Part shown: positions 1 to 10,206 of the stretch, one piece after another | Numbering within the stretch: the first letter of the stretch is position 1 | Layout of the letters: each line of letters starts with the position of its first letter | DNA from: Spirogloea muscicola | Taxonomy: Eukaryota; Streptophyta; Zygnematophyceae; Spirogloeales; Spirogloeaceae | Length of the DNA: 35,496 nt | Reading direction: 5' to 3' | Assembly: GCA_009602725.1 (NCBI GenBank) | Contig: WELB01000120.1 | Span: forward strand, 198,863 to 234,358 | The notes under the pieces: model-generated | The model's database searches: none | What the model was told of the DNA's origin: nothing | The model's input: only the letters and a program-made list of their open reading frames with translations | Program-made: the position numbers and the translations under genes

Positions 1-12
1 CGCCGACCCTCC

Positions 13-3000
13 GTGAGCGCGGCCGCTGCGGGCCAGCCGCCGGAGGGCTCGGAGCCCCTGGGGCGCAGAGCCAGGGCCGCCGCCGCCGCGGCGGCCGTCG
101 TCTGCGTCGCCGCTGCTGCCATCAGCTGGCAGGTCTATACGCGCCGGCCCGTCCGAAGTGCTGTGCCCGCCGCTGCCCAGGTACGGGCGGCACTTGCTCG
201 AATTGCTCACCCATGACTCAGGTTGAGCTGAGGCGAGCATATCGTACAGTGAGACCACTGAATTTCTCGTTAAAGACTGATGTATTCTTGCTCTGCACTG
301 CTTGGCCAAGCCTGATCAGACTCAGTTCTTCTGACTGGCGGGCCAACAGAGGTTACATAGCTGGGCTGGCTCAAATCTAGATGATCACCAGTACCTATCT
401 GTCTAGATTTCACCTCGATATCCAATCATTTCGGCTGACATCTCCTTGTGCAGACAAGAGCAGCTCAGAACGATTTGCCTGGTGCTGATGAACATGACAA
501 AGTCCAGAGCACCAGTAGCTCTGAGGTGCGGTGTACTTTCCACAACACAGGATCTCAAGGATGTATTAGCTGGAGTATGCAATAGCGCAAGCAGTTGGCA
601 TCTCTAATTTTCAACTCCTATTGTTTGTCGGTGTCCTTCACTGGGACAGTTACTTGCTCCCACGATGAAGTTGTCGGGCATTTACTGGTTGGGACGCAGG
701 TTCTCACGAAGTGGAGAGCAAGGTGGAATGAGGGCAAGATAGGGTGAGAGCAAGGTGCTCCACACTTTACCAGAATCGCATTTGTCAATTTGCAGGACAA
801 GCCAAGGTTCTCACCCTGTCAGTCACTCGATTATTCAGTCAGCAAAGTGCTGCTCATTGTGGTGTTGTTGCACGAGTTGGAGTGCTGCAAGTGCTTTCAT
901 CCTTCATACACCGCTTTTAAGAGCTTCTCACATTGCTTGCCAAAGGAGGACTATGGGATATTCTGAAGATTTCCTGGTAGTCACCACCTTCATGGGCTAG
1001 CATAGATCACAAACGAGACTGCTTTGGAGATTGTTAATTACTACTACTTGTGCTATCCAGTCTGCCGTCCATATCACCCATTACTCAACTAGACCTCGAC
1101 AGTTTACTTAATAACTCCTGCAAAAGGTACTGTCAGTCACTTTAGTTGCAATAATTTGATTGACATAGCACGTGGCTGATCTGGTTCCACCAGGTTCCAC
1201 CGTGAAGAAGTTCATCCCGCCCTCATTCAGTTCATCGGCAAGCTGCTGCCGACAAATCGGAGAGTTGATGGCAGACCCTCGACCGTCTTCGTTCCACTAT
1301 GTGGAAAGAGCATCGACATGCTCTGGCTCGCCGTCCTCAGTCACAAGGTGAGCTTAGTTCTCCTTGTCTCTGGCACGTCTGCACAGACATTCAACGAAGA
1401 TCATGGATGCAGCCCGCCAGCGTGCCTGTAGGAGTATTGATTGCTGCATGATTGTCTGTATTCCTTGAAGGTGGTGGGGATTGATATCTCTTCGCTAGCT
1501 CTTGAGCAATTCTTCAAAGAGTCACGGCAAGCTTCTCTTGCAATTGAGCCCTAGTGAGAAGTCGCAGTCTGAGCATTTGAGCAGATTTGAAGCCTTCTGA
1601 GTATAGATAAGAGTATAGCAAGATATCACTCATGTTGATCCCAAGGACAATCACTTGCTTCTTGCTTGGCCTGTTTGCCTGCCGTCAACAAAGTGGACCG
1701 GCAATGTCAGCCAGTTAAATAATCTCATGTTCTCAATTATACAGAAGAGGATTCACTCATGCATAACACCTTACTAAGGAAAGGCTGCTTACATGAAGAG
1801 CTGATTGGCATACACCCTATCCCTCGTGTGTGGCTGGACACAGGCTCCCACGGACCACTATGTCAATAAGTAGACCAACAATGACAGGAAAAGGAGATGT
1901 TGGTACAGATGCTCTGGCCCCACACTTGCAAAGACTTCACACATGCGGGAACATTGCACTCTTGGAGGGCGATTTGTTTGCTCTTGAGGAGGTTGGCAAG
2001 CTCAAAGGCCAGCAGAAGCAGCCATCCTGGTGGGGCATTGTCAGCAGCCAAGGAGGACAAGTGGATGCCATCTGGGTGAGGAATGCACTCAGCAGGCAAA
2101 AGCTCCTCCGCAGAGCAGTATACTTCGTCTGCATAGAGATCAAGCAGATCAAGCAGATCAAGCATCCCCTGAATGAAAAACATTACTTTCAGCATATGCT
2201 TGTGGTGCATGCTGGTGCTTTGACTGTGCAGCTTCTAGACCTATCACTACATTGGCAAACAAGGATTGAGTATTCTTCAGCTGTTAGTGGTCACACCCAG
2301 GCAGCTGGAGCATTTGTTGACAAGCTCGCCACTGTGAGGCCAATCATGAGTTGATCTTTGGCAGGATCGAGGCTCCTTGGTCGCTGTGGAGCCGGAGACT
2401 CGGTCTCGATATGCATCTCTGATGAGCTCGCTTCTTCGAAGTGGAGGCAGGATACTCCTGGTGATGGTTGCAACAAAATGCAGCTTGTAGTATCTGACAG
2501 TAACTTGCAGGGTCTATGCTTGCAGAGTCTCCTCATGAGTGCTTAGAGTTCTTCTACCTTGAGCTGAGTGGTCATCCCATCCTGACAGTCTTACACTGTT
2601 TAAGTTCATTGAGACTGCAACTTTATCTCTTCTTGCATTGTGGTGCAATTGTTGTGCTGACCGTTAGCAGAAGGCTCACACTAAGCCTGCAGTTGTTCAT
2701 TTCATCACCTGATAGAGCTTATGATCTCAACCTGCCTCCGGTTGCCTCCAGGCTAGTGTTGAGTATGATGAAGCTCTTGCAACTGGTCCTCCTCACTCCA
2801 TTCGAGTTGAGAAAGTAAGACGGCATACTTCGGTCAACTCAGCAGATGCGCAGGAATTGCAAGTAAAATTGCCTTGTTTAGTGGTTCAAAATCATGTACT
2901 CTGTAATGAGTTGCTGCAATGACAACTCTTGTGGTGGACATGTCTCTTCACCTCAGCTTATCCTATCTATAACTGCATACTGCACATGCAAACATTAACA

Positions 3001-3249
3001 TTAAAAAGTTCCATGTTGTCATACTTAGCTCCAGAACAGGTCTAAGTCTTGCTTGAGCCGCTTGAGAGACACGCTGGCATCTGACAAACCCATTTAATGT
3101 CTGCAACACAGGTGAAAGCTCTCTAAGAACCCCTTGGTTTTACGATTGAGATTCTTGCTCAAGACCAGGCGGATATAATCCCAGACAGGTTGCAGGACTC
3201 TGGGGTGAAGACAATGATGGACACGACAATACTGCTGACTAAGAAGTAG
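13..3249 (+). CDS. TPMT: Thiopurine S-methyltransferase-like SAM methyltransferase, 9 exons, with an in-frame TAA in the last exon
   Basis: Transfers methyl from S-adenosylmethionine to thiol (and perhaps other heteroatom) substrates. Exons I support: 13-180, 454-525, 700-743, 1194-1347, 1471-1553, 1871-2075, 2365-2460, 2752-2814, 3112-3249; phases agree throughout. Family signatures in order: GFHREEVHP, the SAM-binding block VFVPLCGKSIDMLWLA, VVGIDISSLALEQFF, then VDAIW joined to DRGSLVAVEP, RILLASVEYD, GPPHS, and a C-terminal GVKTMMDTTILLTKK. The N-terminus (MSAAAAGQ...) has a hydrophobic Ala/Val stretch at about residues 24-43, which may be a targeting sequence or membrane anchor. The acceptor of exon 6 (aataag at 1865-1870) is poor, so that junction is less certain. 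In the last exon the frame reads VKAL-TAA-EPLGFTIEIL, so codon 300 of about 340 is a stop at a position that is usually aromatic in the family. The normal terminator is TAG at 3247-3249. Confidence 0.85.
2139..2164. repeat. Short tandem repeat, three 9-bp units
   Basis: Three consecutive copies of agatcaagc lie in the TPMT intron just after exon 6. It looks like ordinary slippage and no function is visible. Confidence 0.7.
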
Positions 3250-3759
3250 TGAGACCTTGAAAGACTTGGAGCTACTCAAGAAACTTGCCAGCTCATATAT
3301 CAGATACAAATGACCTGTCATGAGTATTCAACACGACTGTGGAATAACATCTGCTGAATGAAGCCAATAATGCATCCCCCAACTGCAGATGAGCAGCAAT
3401 ACATGTCATACATGTCATGACACGTGACATCACTTTCTGCAGCACCCTGCTCCAGGTGTGAACTGCTGTACCCAGAACTTGACAGGGAAGGGAATACTGG
3501 GCTCCCCACACAATGCAGTGGCAGTCAATCTGCTTTCAGAACAGATTAGCTATCAGTCTGGCGAGAGTTGCTAGGTAGAAAGGATGTCCGATTAGAAACG
3601 TAGTGACCACTGCCATACGCTCAGTTGGTGCTCCAATTTTGGGTGCTCAACAGTACTCAACAAGTTGGACTCCTCGGAAATATATGGACTTTTAGGCAAA
3701 AAGAGGAATTATTGAGATCCCAACATGTTGTACATGGAGTATGGCAGAAGTGTCAATTG
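3250..3759. other. Intergenic region between convergent TPMT and D-cysteine desulfhydrase 2
   Basis: About 510 bp between the TPMT stop (plus strand) and the desulfhydrase stop (minus strand). It presumably holds both 3' UTRs. I see no exon-like segment, structured RNA or repeat worth naming. Confidence 0.6.
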
Positions 3760-6419
3760 TCAAGGAGGGTGGAACTCTAATGAGGAGCGTTGTGCCAGAC
3801 CAAAAAGGCCCAACATACCCCCAGTGTGCACCATGGCTACACGCCCCCTACCTCTAGATTTACTGTGAATAAGATCCAACCTATCAGGCTTCACTCCTTC
3901 AGAGCCTTGCTTGACACCGCCACCATGCCTGGCAAGTTGTCCAGCTCCTGCATAGAGGGTGCTCTTATTACTAGGCTCGGCTTGGCCTGTCGAGCTGACC
4001 GTCGCCTGAAGCGTCAAGGCCAGCTTCTCGGACCACTCCCAACCTGCTAGTGTGTAGATGGGGTCTAGAAGGATGCCTGTGGACTGCGCAACAGCCCGAC
4101 ATTTGCGAACTTCTCCAGGAAAGACCTTCCCAAACCTGCGTGAGACATTTGAGACACCGTTTTCACAACGATTGGGAAAGATACTCTGGACACCTACACA
4201 ACAAATCAGCACTGGCTGCTGAGGTGGTCATTGCTGAAAGTCTGCTGTACACTGACAACCCAAAGTCTTGCAAGTGCAAGATTTTGCACTTGCAGAACAC
4301 AGTGCTTGGCACCATGTTGATGCCTCTGGGAGGAGCAAAGCAACCCTTTAATGTGCAGCTTTGAGGTCTACGTATCACATGTATGACTACATGCCCAGTA
4401 TGAGTATGAAGAGATGACAACTTGACCCTCACCTGCGTGGAGTCAGCCGCTCCACCCAAACTAGCGGCAGGCAATCTGCTGAGTCAGCCTCGCCGCCCTT
4501 GAGGAGATCCTCGACAAGGCTTCCATCGTCGTTGCTGCCATGCTCAGTCCTGGTGGCGCTGCCGGAGCTGGGCTGCAGCCATGCTGTGGCAGCCTCGGCA
4601 ATGAGCTTCCGCCGCTGAGCAACATAGTCAGCCTCACTTCCTGCTAGTGTTACCCCCACAACTTGCCAGGGTAGCCTGCAAATGTACACAGCAAGTGCAC
4701 GATTGGACTTTATATTCGGATGCAGGAGTAAGCTGTTGGATGGACTTACTATATCTGCATCTCAAATTCAGAAGCCACTGCTGAAATGTGGTGGACAAGA
4801 CTGGCCGGGTTGGAAAACAATCAGATACGTGGTATGTCACCAACTTCAGCAGCCAGATGCCGAGGGCCAAGCCAACGGCGGTTGTGCCGGTGCCGCTGTC
4901 CACAACGAGGTGCCACTGGCGAGTGGGCTCCGGAAAGCCTCCAGACGCCAAGCTGTGGACGAGCCTCACCAGGCCTGCAATTCAAGTAATGATAAATCAC
5001 AGAGAACCATTTGCCAAGGGGTTGACATAAGAAGAGATATCTTACTCACTGCTGCAATTACTGCATTGTTGAGAATGCTGATGGTGAGCCTGAGATCAAA
5101 AGCTCACCAAGGAGAGCCAGGGCATCACCGGCGCCTTCCTTGATGACCCCTACTTTGACGCTGCTCTCAGCTGAGGCCCCCTCCCGCTCAATCCGGGAGG
5201 CATGCTTCTGGAGCATGTGCTCCCGGTCAGCATACTCCGAGCGAGGCACATAGCTCATCGTGGCCGCGCACATGCCGCTGACAAGGTTGTAGCCGGTGGC
5301 GACCCGCGGCGGCTCTCCTCGAAGCAGGAGGTGCGCCCTCATTCCGCTCTGCGCACAGGCCACAGCTGCCCAACATGCTGAGAATCAAGAAAGACCCAAA
5401 GCCCGGCTGACAAACACTTGTAATTTTGATGTCACTTAGTAACTTAACATTGATACTTGTAACTCTTGCTGCTATTGCACCTCCTCCTGAGTTATTCTTC
5501 TACAGCGCAACGATTTCTCACCTACGGCAGCAGCGTGGGCGCTCTGGCACCCTCCGCACGTGACCTACATTGCACAATAAGAGGCGAGGAGTCACCATGT
5601 CAGCATTCCACTGCCAAAGAGTCAGCATTAGGTGCCCGCCCCTTCAGCCGCTTCCAGCCAACACGTGTTGCAGGCCAGTATGGATTTAGTTGGTATGCCA
5701 GTGACTGTCAAAGCCATCTGCCATGACGGCCATACGACCAACACTGCTGAGTGCCTCAGAACACACACGGCCAGATGTCCGTCATTTAACACATGGGCGT
5801 CAATTGGTGGTGGGACGTCTGCATTTTGGGCTGGATCAGGCATAGTGGGGCCTTCAGAGCGAACCACGTCGGTGACGCCGTGCGCGAGCAGGGCCGGGAC
5901 GACGGCGTCCAGCTTGCGCAGCTTGTTGCCGCCCATCAGCGGGTGCAGTAGGTCGTCCCGGACGACCACGAACTGCGCCGCCGCGTCCTGCGGCGCAGCC
6001 GGGCCCCGATGATCCCACAGCTTGTAGGGACGGCCGGAGGCGCCGTCGCCGGTCACGAGGTGGCAGCTGGCGGCGGGCGACGGCAGCAGCCAGTCGCGGT
6101 CGAGGGCGCTGCGCAGCCAGGCGGGGACCTGCGCGCGCCGAGGCCTCGAGGCGACGCTTAGGTTTCCGGGCCAGTCGCGGCCGCGAGAGGACGGCGGCGG
6201 CGGCGGCGGCGGCGGCGGGGGCCCGGAGGACCTTGTCGACGGTAGTCTCGAGGAGCGTAGGGATGGGCGCCCAAAGCAGCAGCGCAAAGAGGGCAAGCGG
6301 CGGACCAGCGGCAAGTCTCGCCGGCACGAAGAAGACGAGGAGGATGGCGATGGCGAGCCGGAGGAGGGGAGCGAGAGTGACAGCGACGAGGAGCGCGGGC
6401 GACGCCGGAGGAGGCGCAA
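3760..6419 (-). CDS. D-CDES2: D-cysteine desulfhydrase 2-like PLP enzyme, at least 6 exons; 5' end uncertain
   Basis: Fold-type II PLP enzyme of the D-cysteine desulfhydrase/ACC deaminase family, which breaks D-cysteine into pyruvate, sulfide and ammonia. The motifs match the plant mitochondrial D-CDES2 branch better than D-CDES1. Exons in transcript order: 6128-5868, 5564-5522, 5365-5108, 4974-4845, 4675-4433, 4135-3760, with matching phases. Key motifs: VVRDDLLHPLMGGNKLRKLD (containing the PLP lysine), VTCGGCQSAHAAAVAVACAQ, LLLRGEPPRVATGYNLVSG, VVDSGTGTTAVGLALG, FGKVFPGEV, TGILLDPIYTLAGW and VAMVHTGGMLGLFGLAQR. The stop is TGA. About 60 residues between WEWSEKLA and VAMVHTGG are an unfamiliar insert. 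From 6128 the exons encode about 436 residues, close to the usual length. Upstream the frame stays open to a Met at 6419 through Pro/Ser/Arg-rich low complexity, but 6128 follows a good acceptor, so a separate first exon is equally possible. It diverges from the zeta GST gene. Confidence 0.9.
4269..4294. repeat. 11-bp perfect inverted repeat with 4-nt loop
   Basis: The arms tgcaagtgcaa and ttgcacttgca flank gatt, within the last intron of the desulfhydrase gene. It would fold as a tight hairpin in either transcript. Confidence 0.85.
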
Positions 6420-6505
6420 GAAGCGTCGGTCGCACAGGAGGAGGCNGCAGCGGCGACGGCGACGGCGGCGGCGGCGGCGGCGGGGGCGGCGGCGGCGGCG
6501 GCGCC
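6130..6505. promoter_or_regulatory. GC-rich bidirectional promoter region with CGG repeats and an assembly gap
   Basis: This GC-rich block separates the divergent desulfhydrase and zeta GST genes and must hold both promoters. It contains CGG tracts at about 6192-6217 and 6451-6503 and a single N at 6446 just before the second tract. The N suggests an unresolved join, so the true length is unknown. The plus strand also carries a charged open frame (see findings). Confidence 0.6.
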
Positions 6506-9257
6506 ATGGCCGCGGTAAGCAAGGGCCCGCGCGCCAGGCCCTCCTCTGACGTCGCTCCTCGTCTCCTCTCAGCTGCCGCTGCCGGCTCGCTCGACACCGA
6601 GCTGGCAGCTCCCAATTAGCCGGCGCCGCACTACCAGATAACGACGACGACAGGCCGTCTGGCCCCAGTCGCGCGCCACATCCCGTCTGCGTGGCAGCGC
6701 AGGGCCTCTAACGTCTCAGCGGCGTTGATAGGCGGCACTGGAGACGGACTGTCCATCACTTGTAAGCTGATGGCTGACAGCTGACGGCTACCGCGGCCGC
6801 CCCTCTGACAGTACCAGCAGATCACGCTCTACTCCTACTACCAGAGCTCGTGCTCCTACCGCGTCAGGATCGCGCTGAATCTCAAAGGTCCTTCCCCTCT
6901 GGCGCAGCATTAGAAGACAACAAATCTGTAAAACAAAATGTTAGATGAAGTGGGTCATCACCGGTAGTGCCTTGGACCTTGCATGATGCACATAGTAGCC
7001 GCTCTTCGTGCATTGGACTGTCGGAGATAGCATTGGCTGGCGTCGTCTGAGTACAGCCAGTGTCCCATGCATGAGCACCAGTCAAGGAATCTGGATAATC
7101 AGACTGTCAACTCTTCCTCCCTACATTGACCCAACCTGTACGTAGTGATCTTTCCAAACACTTGATAATTAACTTGCTCAAAGGCAAGCCGACGCAGTTG
7201 ACAAGTCTCACACTCATACACTCATACTGTCGGCTTGCCTCAGGCTTGAAGTACAAGTATATTGCTGTCAACATCCACCCCAACACCAACGAGCAGCTTT
7301 CAGATGGTACGGTGTAAATCTGGGTTGTATGCTTGCAGCCATTACCAATCTACTGGGAGCCTGCCTGGATCAAGGGCAAAGTCACATATATACCGAAACT
7401 CCAATGGCCGCCAGCACGGTTATTCCTTTCCTTATGACCTTTGAGACAAATGTGGCTCATGCTACTTGCGCTGTGTCAACTGGCAGACTTCAAGAAGGTC
7501 AACCCGGCAAGTATGGTCCCAGTGCTGGTGGTCGACGACCACGTATTGTCGGAGTCCACGGCCATTTGTGAGGTTGCTCTATATTGCTGGCTTTGCATGT
7601 CGTTCACTGTGCATATCAGGTTTACAGATAGTCCTGTTATTGTAATATATGTCCTTCAGTCTTCTGCTCTTCAGACAAGTTGACATAGCCAAGTGAGAGC
7701 TAACTCATCACCTTCTTGCTGCAAGGGGATACATGCTCTGGAGGTAGGTGTATCTGCTTGGCTTGTCATAGCATGTCAAAGCTAATCATAGGTTGTTGTT
7801 TAGTGCAAGCTGCTGATGTTGTCCTTCTTGCTGATATTTTTCTTTTCTTCCTTCGGTAGCTTCTTGAAGAGAAGTTTCCTGATCCTCCACTCCTGCCCTC
7901 GGATGTGTACAAGAGGGCTCAAGTACGTAAGGTGAGACGTTTAATCCAATGGAAGCGTGTTGGGTCCTTTCATAGCATTCACACTGGCATGGGCTGTGCA
8001 TTTGCCAGTAAATATATATATTCCGATTGCTGCTTCACATCTTCTCAGCAGTCAAAGTTTCTGTCTTTAAGATGCTGAAGAAGCATATCTTGGAGCCAAG
8101 TCTCACAGGTCGTCCAGATAATCAATGCTGGGATCCAACCTCTTCAAGGCAGTGGTGTGGTGGTGAGCCTGCAGCAAAGACCTTGATGTCTCTGCATGGT
8201 GCCCTCATGCAAATGTCACGTTAGAGCATGGCTCCTGGCTGCAAACCTCTTATTCTCATCAAGTGTACACGAGTTTTTACCTGGCCAATACTTCACGGCA
8301 GGCTTATGTCAAAGAGAAATATGGACAGGAAGATGTAATTCCTTGGTCACAGACGTGGATCACCAAGGGCTTCGAGGGTCAGTCATTATTTCCTTCTTCT
8401 AGTGTTTTGGACCATTTCTAGATGTCTGAGAAGGTCCTAGAAGAGCAGCTGTATTGTGTGCTTCTTGAGCAAGTCATCAGATGCTCAATAGATCTAGTTA
8501 TGCTGCTGGCAAGCGTGCATCACAAGAAGTTCTGGGTGACACCGGTCTCTTTGCACCACACGCACTGGCTTATCTCCTGCCTTGCAGCCCTTCAATGTCC
8601 TACAGAAATCGCTAAGTGGCTATTAGTCCTACTCTTGTGCAGCACTGGAACAGATTCTGCAGACTTCTGCAGGAAAGTATTGCTTTGGGGACCAGGTGAC
8701 AATGGTAAGTCTCCTTCTTATTGCTTGCACATGCCAGCTGAGTAATGGAGGAGCAGTCCTGCTGCCTCCTTCATGGGAGTGTACCTTGAGCTGGTGGAGG
8801 CAGCATCACTAACGCTTGCATTGCAAGTGCTCAACACAGGCAGACGTCTTCCTTGTACCCCAGGTGTTCAATGCACGACGCTTCGAGGTGGATCTGGTAG
8901 TTGCACATGCCCGTAGCCAGACGTGCTTCTACCATGCCCCCTTAGTATTAGCTCTACTAAAGTAATGGCACTTGCAATGATCCATGGCGAATGCGATTGC
9001 TTATCTAAAGTCTGCGGGTTGTGCATCTGCTCTTGGCATCTCATTCTGAGCAGCAGGTAGAGAGCTGTTCGCTCTCACTGCACGTCCTCACTCCGAGGAG
9101 GACATCCTAAGTACATCCTGATGACCAATGTTGCTGTGGCTGTCTGCATTGCCAGGCCAAGTATCCTCTACTGGAGCGCATCTCCAGTGCCCTTCTTGAG
9201 CTACCTGAATTCCAAGCGGCCTCCCCAAAAGAGCAACCAGATGCGCCCAAGTCATAG
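6506..9257 (+). CDS. GSTZ1: Maleylacetoacetate isomerase / glutathione S-transferase zeta, 10 exons, 218 aa
   Basis: Glutathione-dependent cis-trans isomerisation of maleylacetoacetate to fumarylacetoacetate in tyrosine catabolism, usually cytosolic or mitochondrial. Exons: 6506-6514, 6812-6887, 7244-7306, 7487-7572, 7860-7931, 8109-8162, 8302-8377, 8643-8704, 8840-8896, 9156-9257; these give 218 residues, the usual family size. The N-terminal thioredoxin-fold domain starts ITLYSYYQSSCSYRVRIALN, with the zeta-class catalytic SSCSYR motif. It continues with NPASMVPVLVVDDHVLSEST and LLEEKFPDPPLLPSDVYKRA. The helical domain holds WSQTWITKGFE, GKYCFGDQVTMADVFLVPQV and ends EQPDAPKS before TAG. 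The first exon carries only ATG GCC GCG (M-A-A). The intron after exon 4 uses an unusual donor, GAG|gttgct. No in-frame stops or frame breaks are seen. Confidence 0.95.
7182..7240. repeat. 12-bp perfect inverted repeat directly before a 3' splice site
   Basis: AGGCAAGCCGAC (7182-7193) and GTCGGCTTGCCT (7229-7240) are exact reverse complements separated by 35 nt. The right arm ends against the cag acceptor (7241-7243) of zeta GST exon 3. A pre-mRNA hairpin here would enclose most of the region between branch site and acceptor. Confidence 0.85.
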
Positions 9258-10206
9258 TGTGGAACTCTTCCCCTAAGACGAGACCTTATTGGCAATTAGT
9301 ATGGTGAGCTTGTAGCATGCCATGCCATGAGAGAAGTCTTTACCAATGCTTCCTGGAGCAACTCAAGGAGACAAGCATTCAGAATATGCTGCTCTCAAGC
9401 GTCCGTCATCTTCAGTGGTGAATGACCTGACATTGTATAAGTAAGCAGTACGATTGCAAAGTCCTGCATTCGTAATCTTTCATAAATTATGGACAAGTGT
9501 CCAGCCACCATGGCCACCATGGTAATCTAATGGCAAGCAGTAAGCAAGACCTCAGCCCATTCTCAGCTGCCCAGGTGTGCCAACGTCACTGTCGGTCGTT
9601 GAAATTTGTAGTTGTCCAACTCAGGGCTATGAAATTTTCTCAAATTCCAATGATGGTCTTGATCACTGTGGCCAAGCAATGGCATCGGTGTTACATATGC
9701 TTGACCTCTTTAGTGTCAGAGTGAGTAGTGCATGATGACAACAAGCACTTCCAGAGAAGCATGCTCCTCTACAAACAGGGCTGAGAACAACCCTACCACC
9801 CCCCCCCCTCCCAGCAAAAAGTAGTGGAGAGTGGCCATAAAATTCTGGTCAATGTCGGAAGTCTGAGTGCCCGTGAAACATAGCGCAGGCGCATGCGCCT
9901 CTGACTTCTAAAAAGATGTGCACTTCAAAGGTTGTAGCATGTTCTTGGGGCTCACCAGAACTCGCAAAAGTTGGTGCAAGACTGAGAGCGTCAAGAGCTT
10001 GTTGCACAAGTAGGAAACAAGACCTGTTGAGGAGAACCGTCAGGAAAAAATTAGAGTGTTATTTGAGTTTAGGTCGCCCATCTTTCTTAATCGCGCCTTC
10101 AACCAGAATCTCATCATCCGGCTCTCTTCTTAGTGGGGAGCAGATAAGCACAAGTTGTCCAAAAGGTGTCATGCAGGGCAACAGCAAATTGATCCCTGTA
10201 GATTGA
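9258..10206. other. Intergenic region without a recognised gene
   Basis: About 950 bp between the zeta GST stop and the last exon-like segment of the unidentified minus-strand gene. It contains a C-rich run at about 9797-9812. Short open frames exist in several phases, but none shows a family motif or paired splice sites. Confidence 0.5.

Noticed and set aside
3112-3249. Possible reassigned genetic code (TAA/TAG as Gln), suggested by the TPMT stop and by TAG-then-TGA at its end
   Set aside because: The solved exons of the NHX, P4H, PSMA6, GST, HAL3, CMC2 and desulfhydrase genes have no internal TAA/TAG, their Gln codons are CAA/CAG, and GST, CMC2 and HAL3 end at TAG at the expected lengths.
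5854-6615. Long minus-strand Ala/Arg/Pro-rich open frame over the GST start
   Set aside because: Composition-driven low complexity across a CGG tract and a gap, with no motif; it overlaps the desulfhydrase exon in another frame.
7743-7748. Extra micro-exon (gggatacatgctctggag region) in zeta GST before LLEEKFP
   Set aside because: Joining 7572 directly to 7860 gives STAICELLEEKFP, which matches the family length without an insertion.
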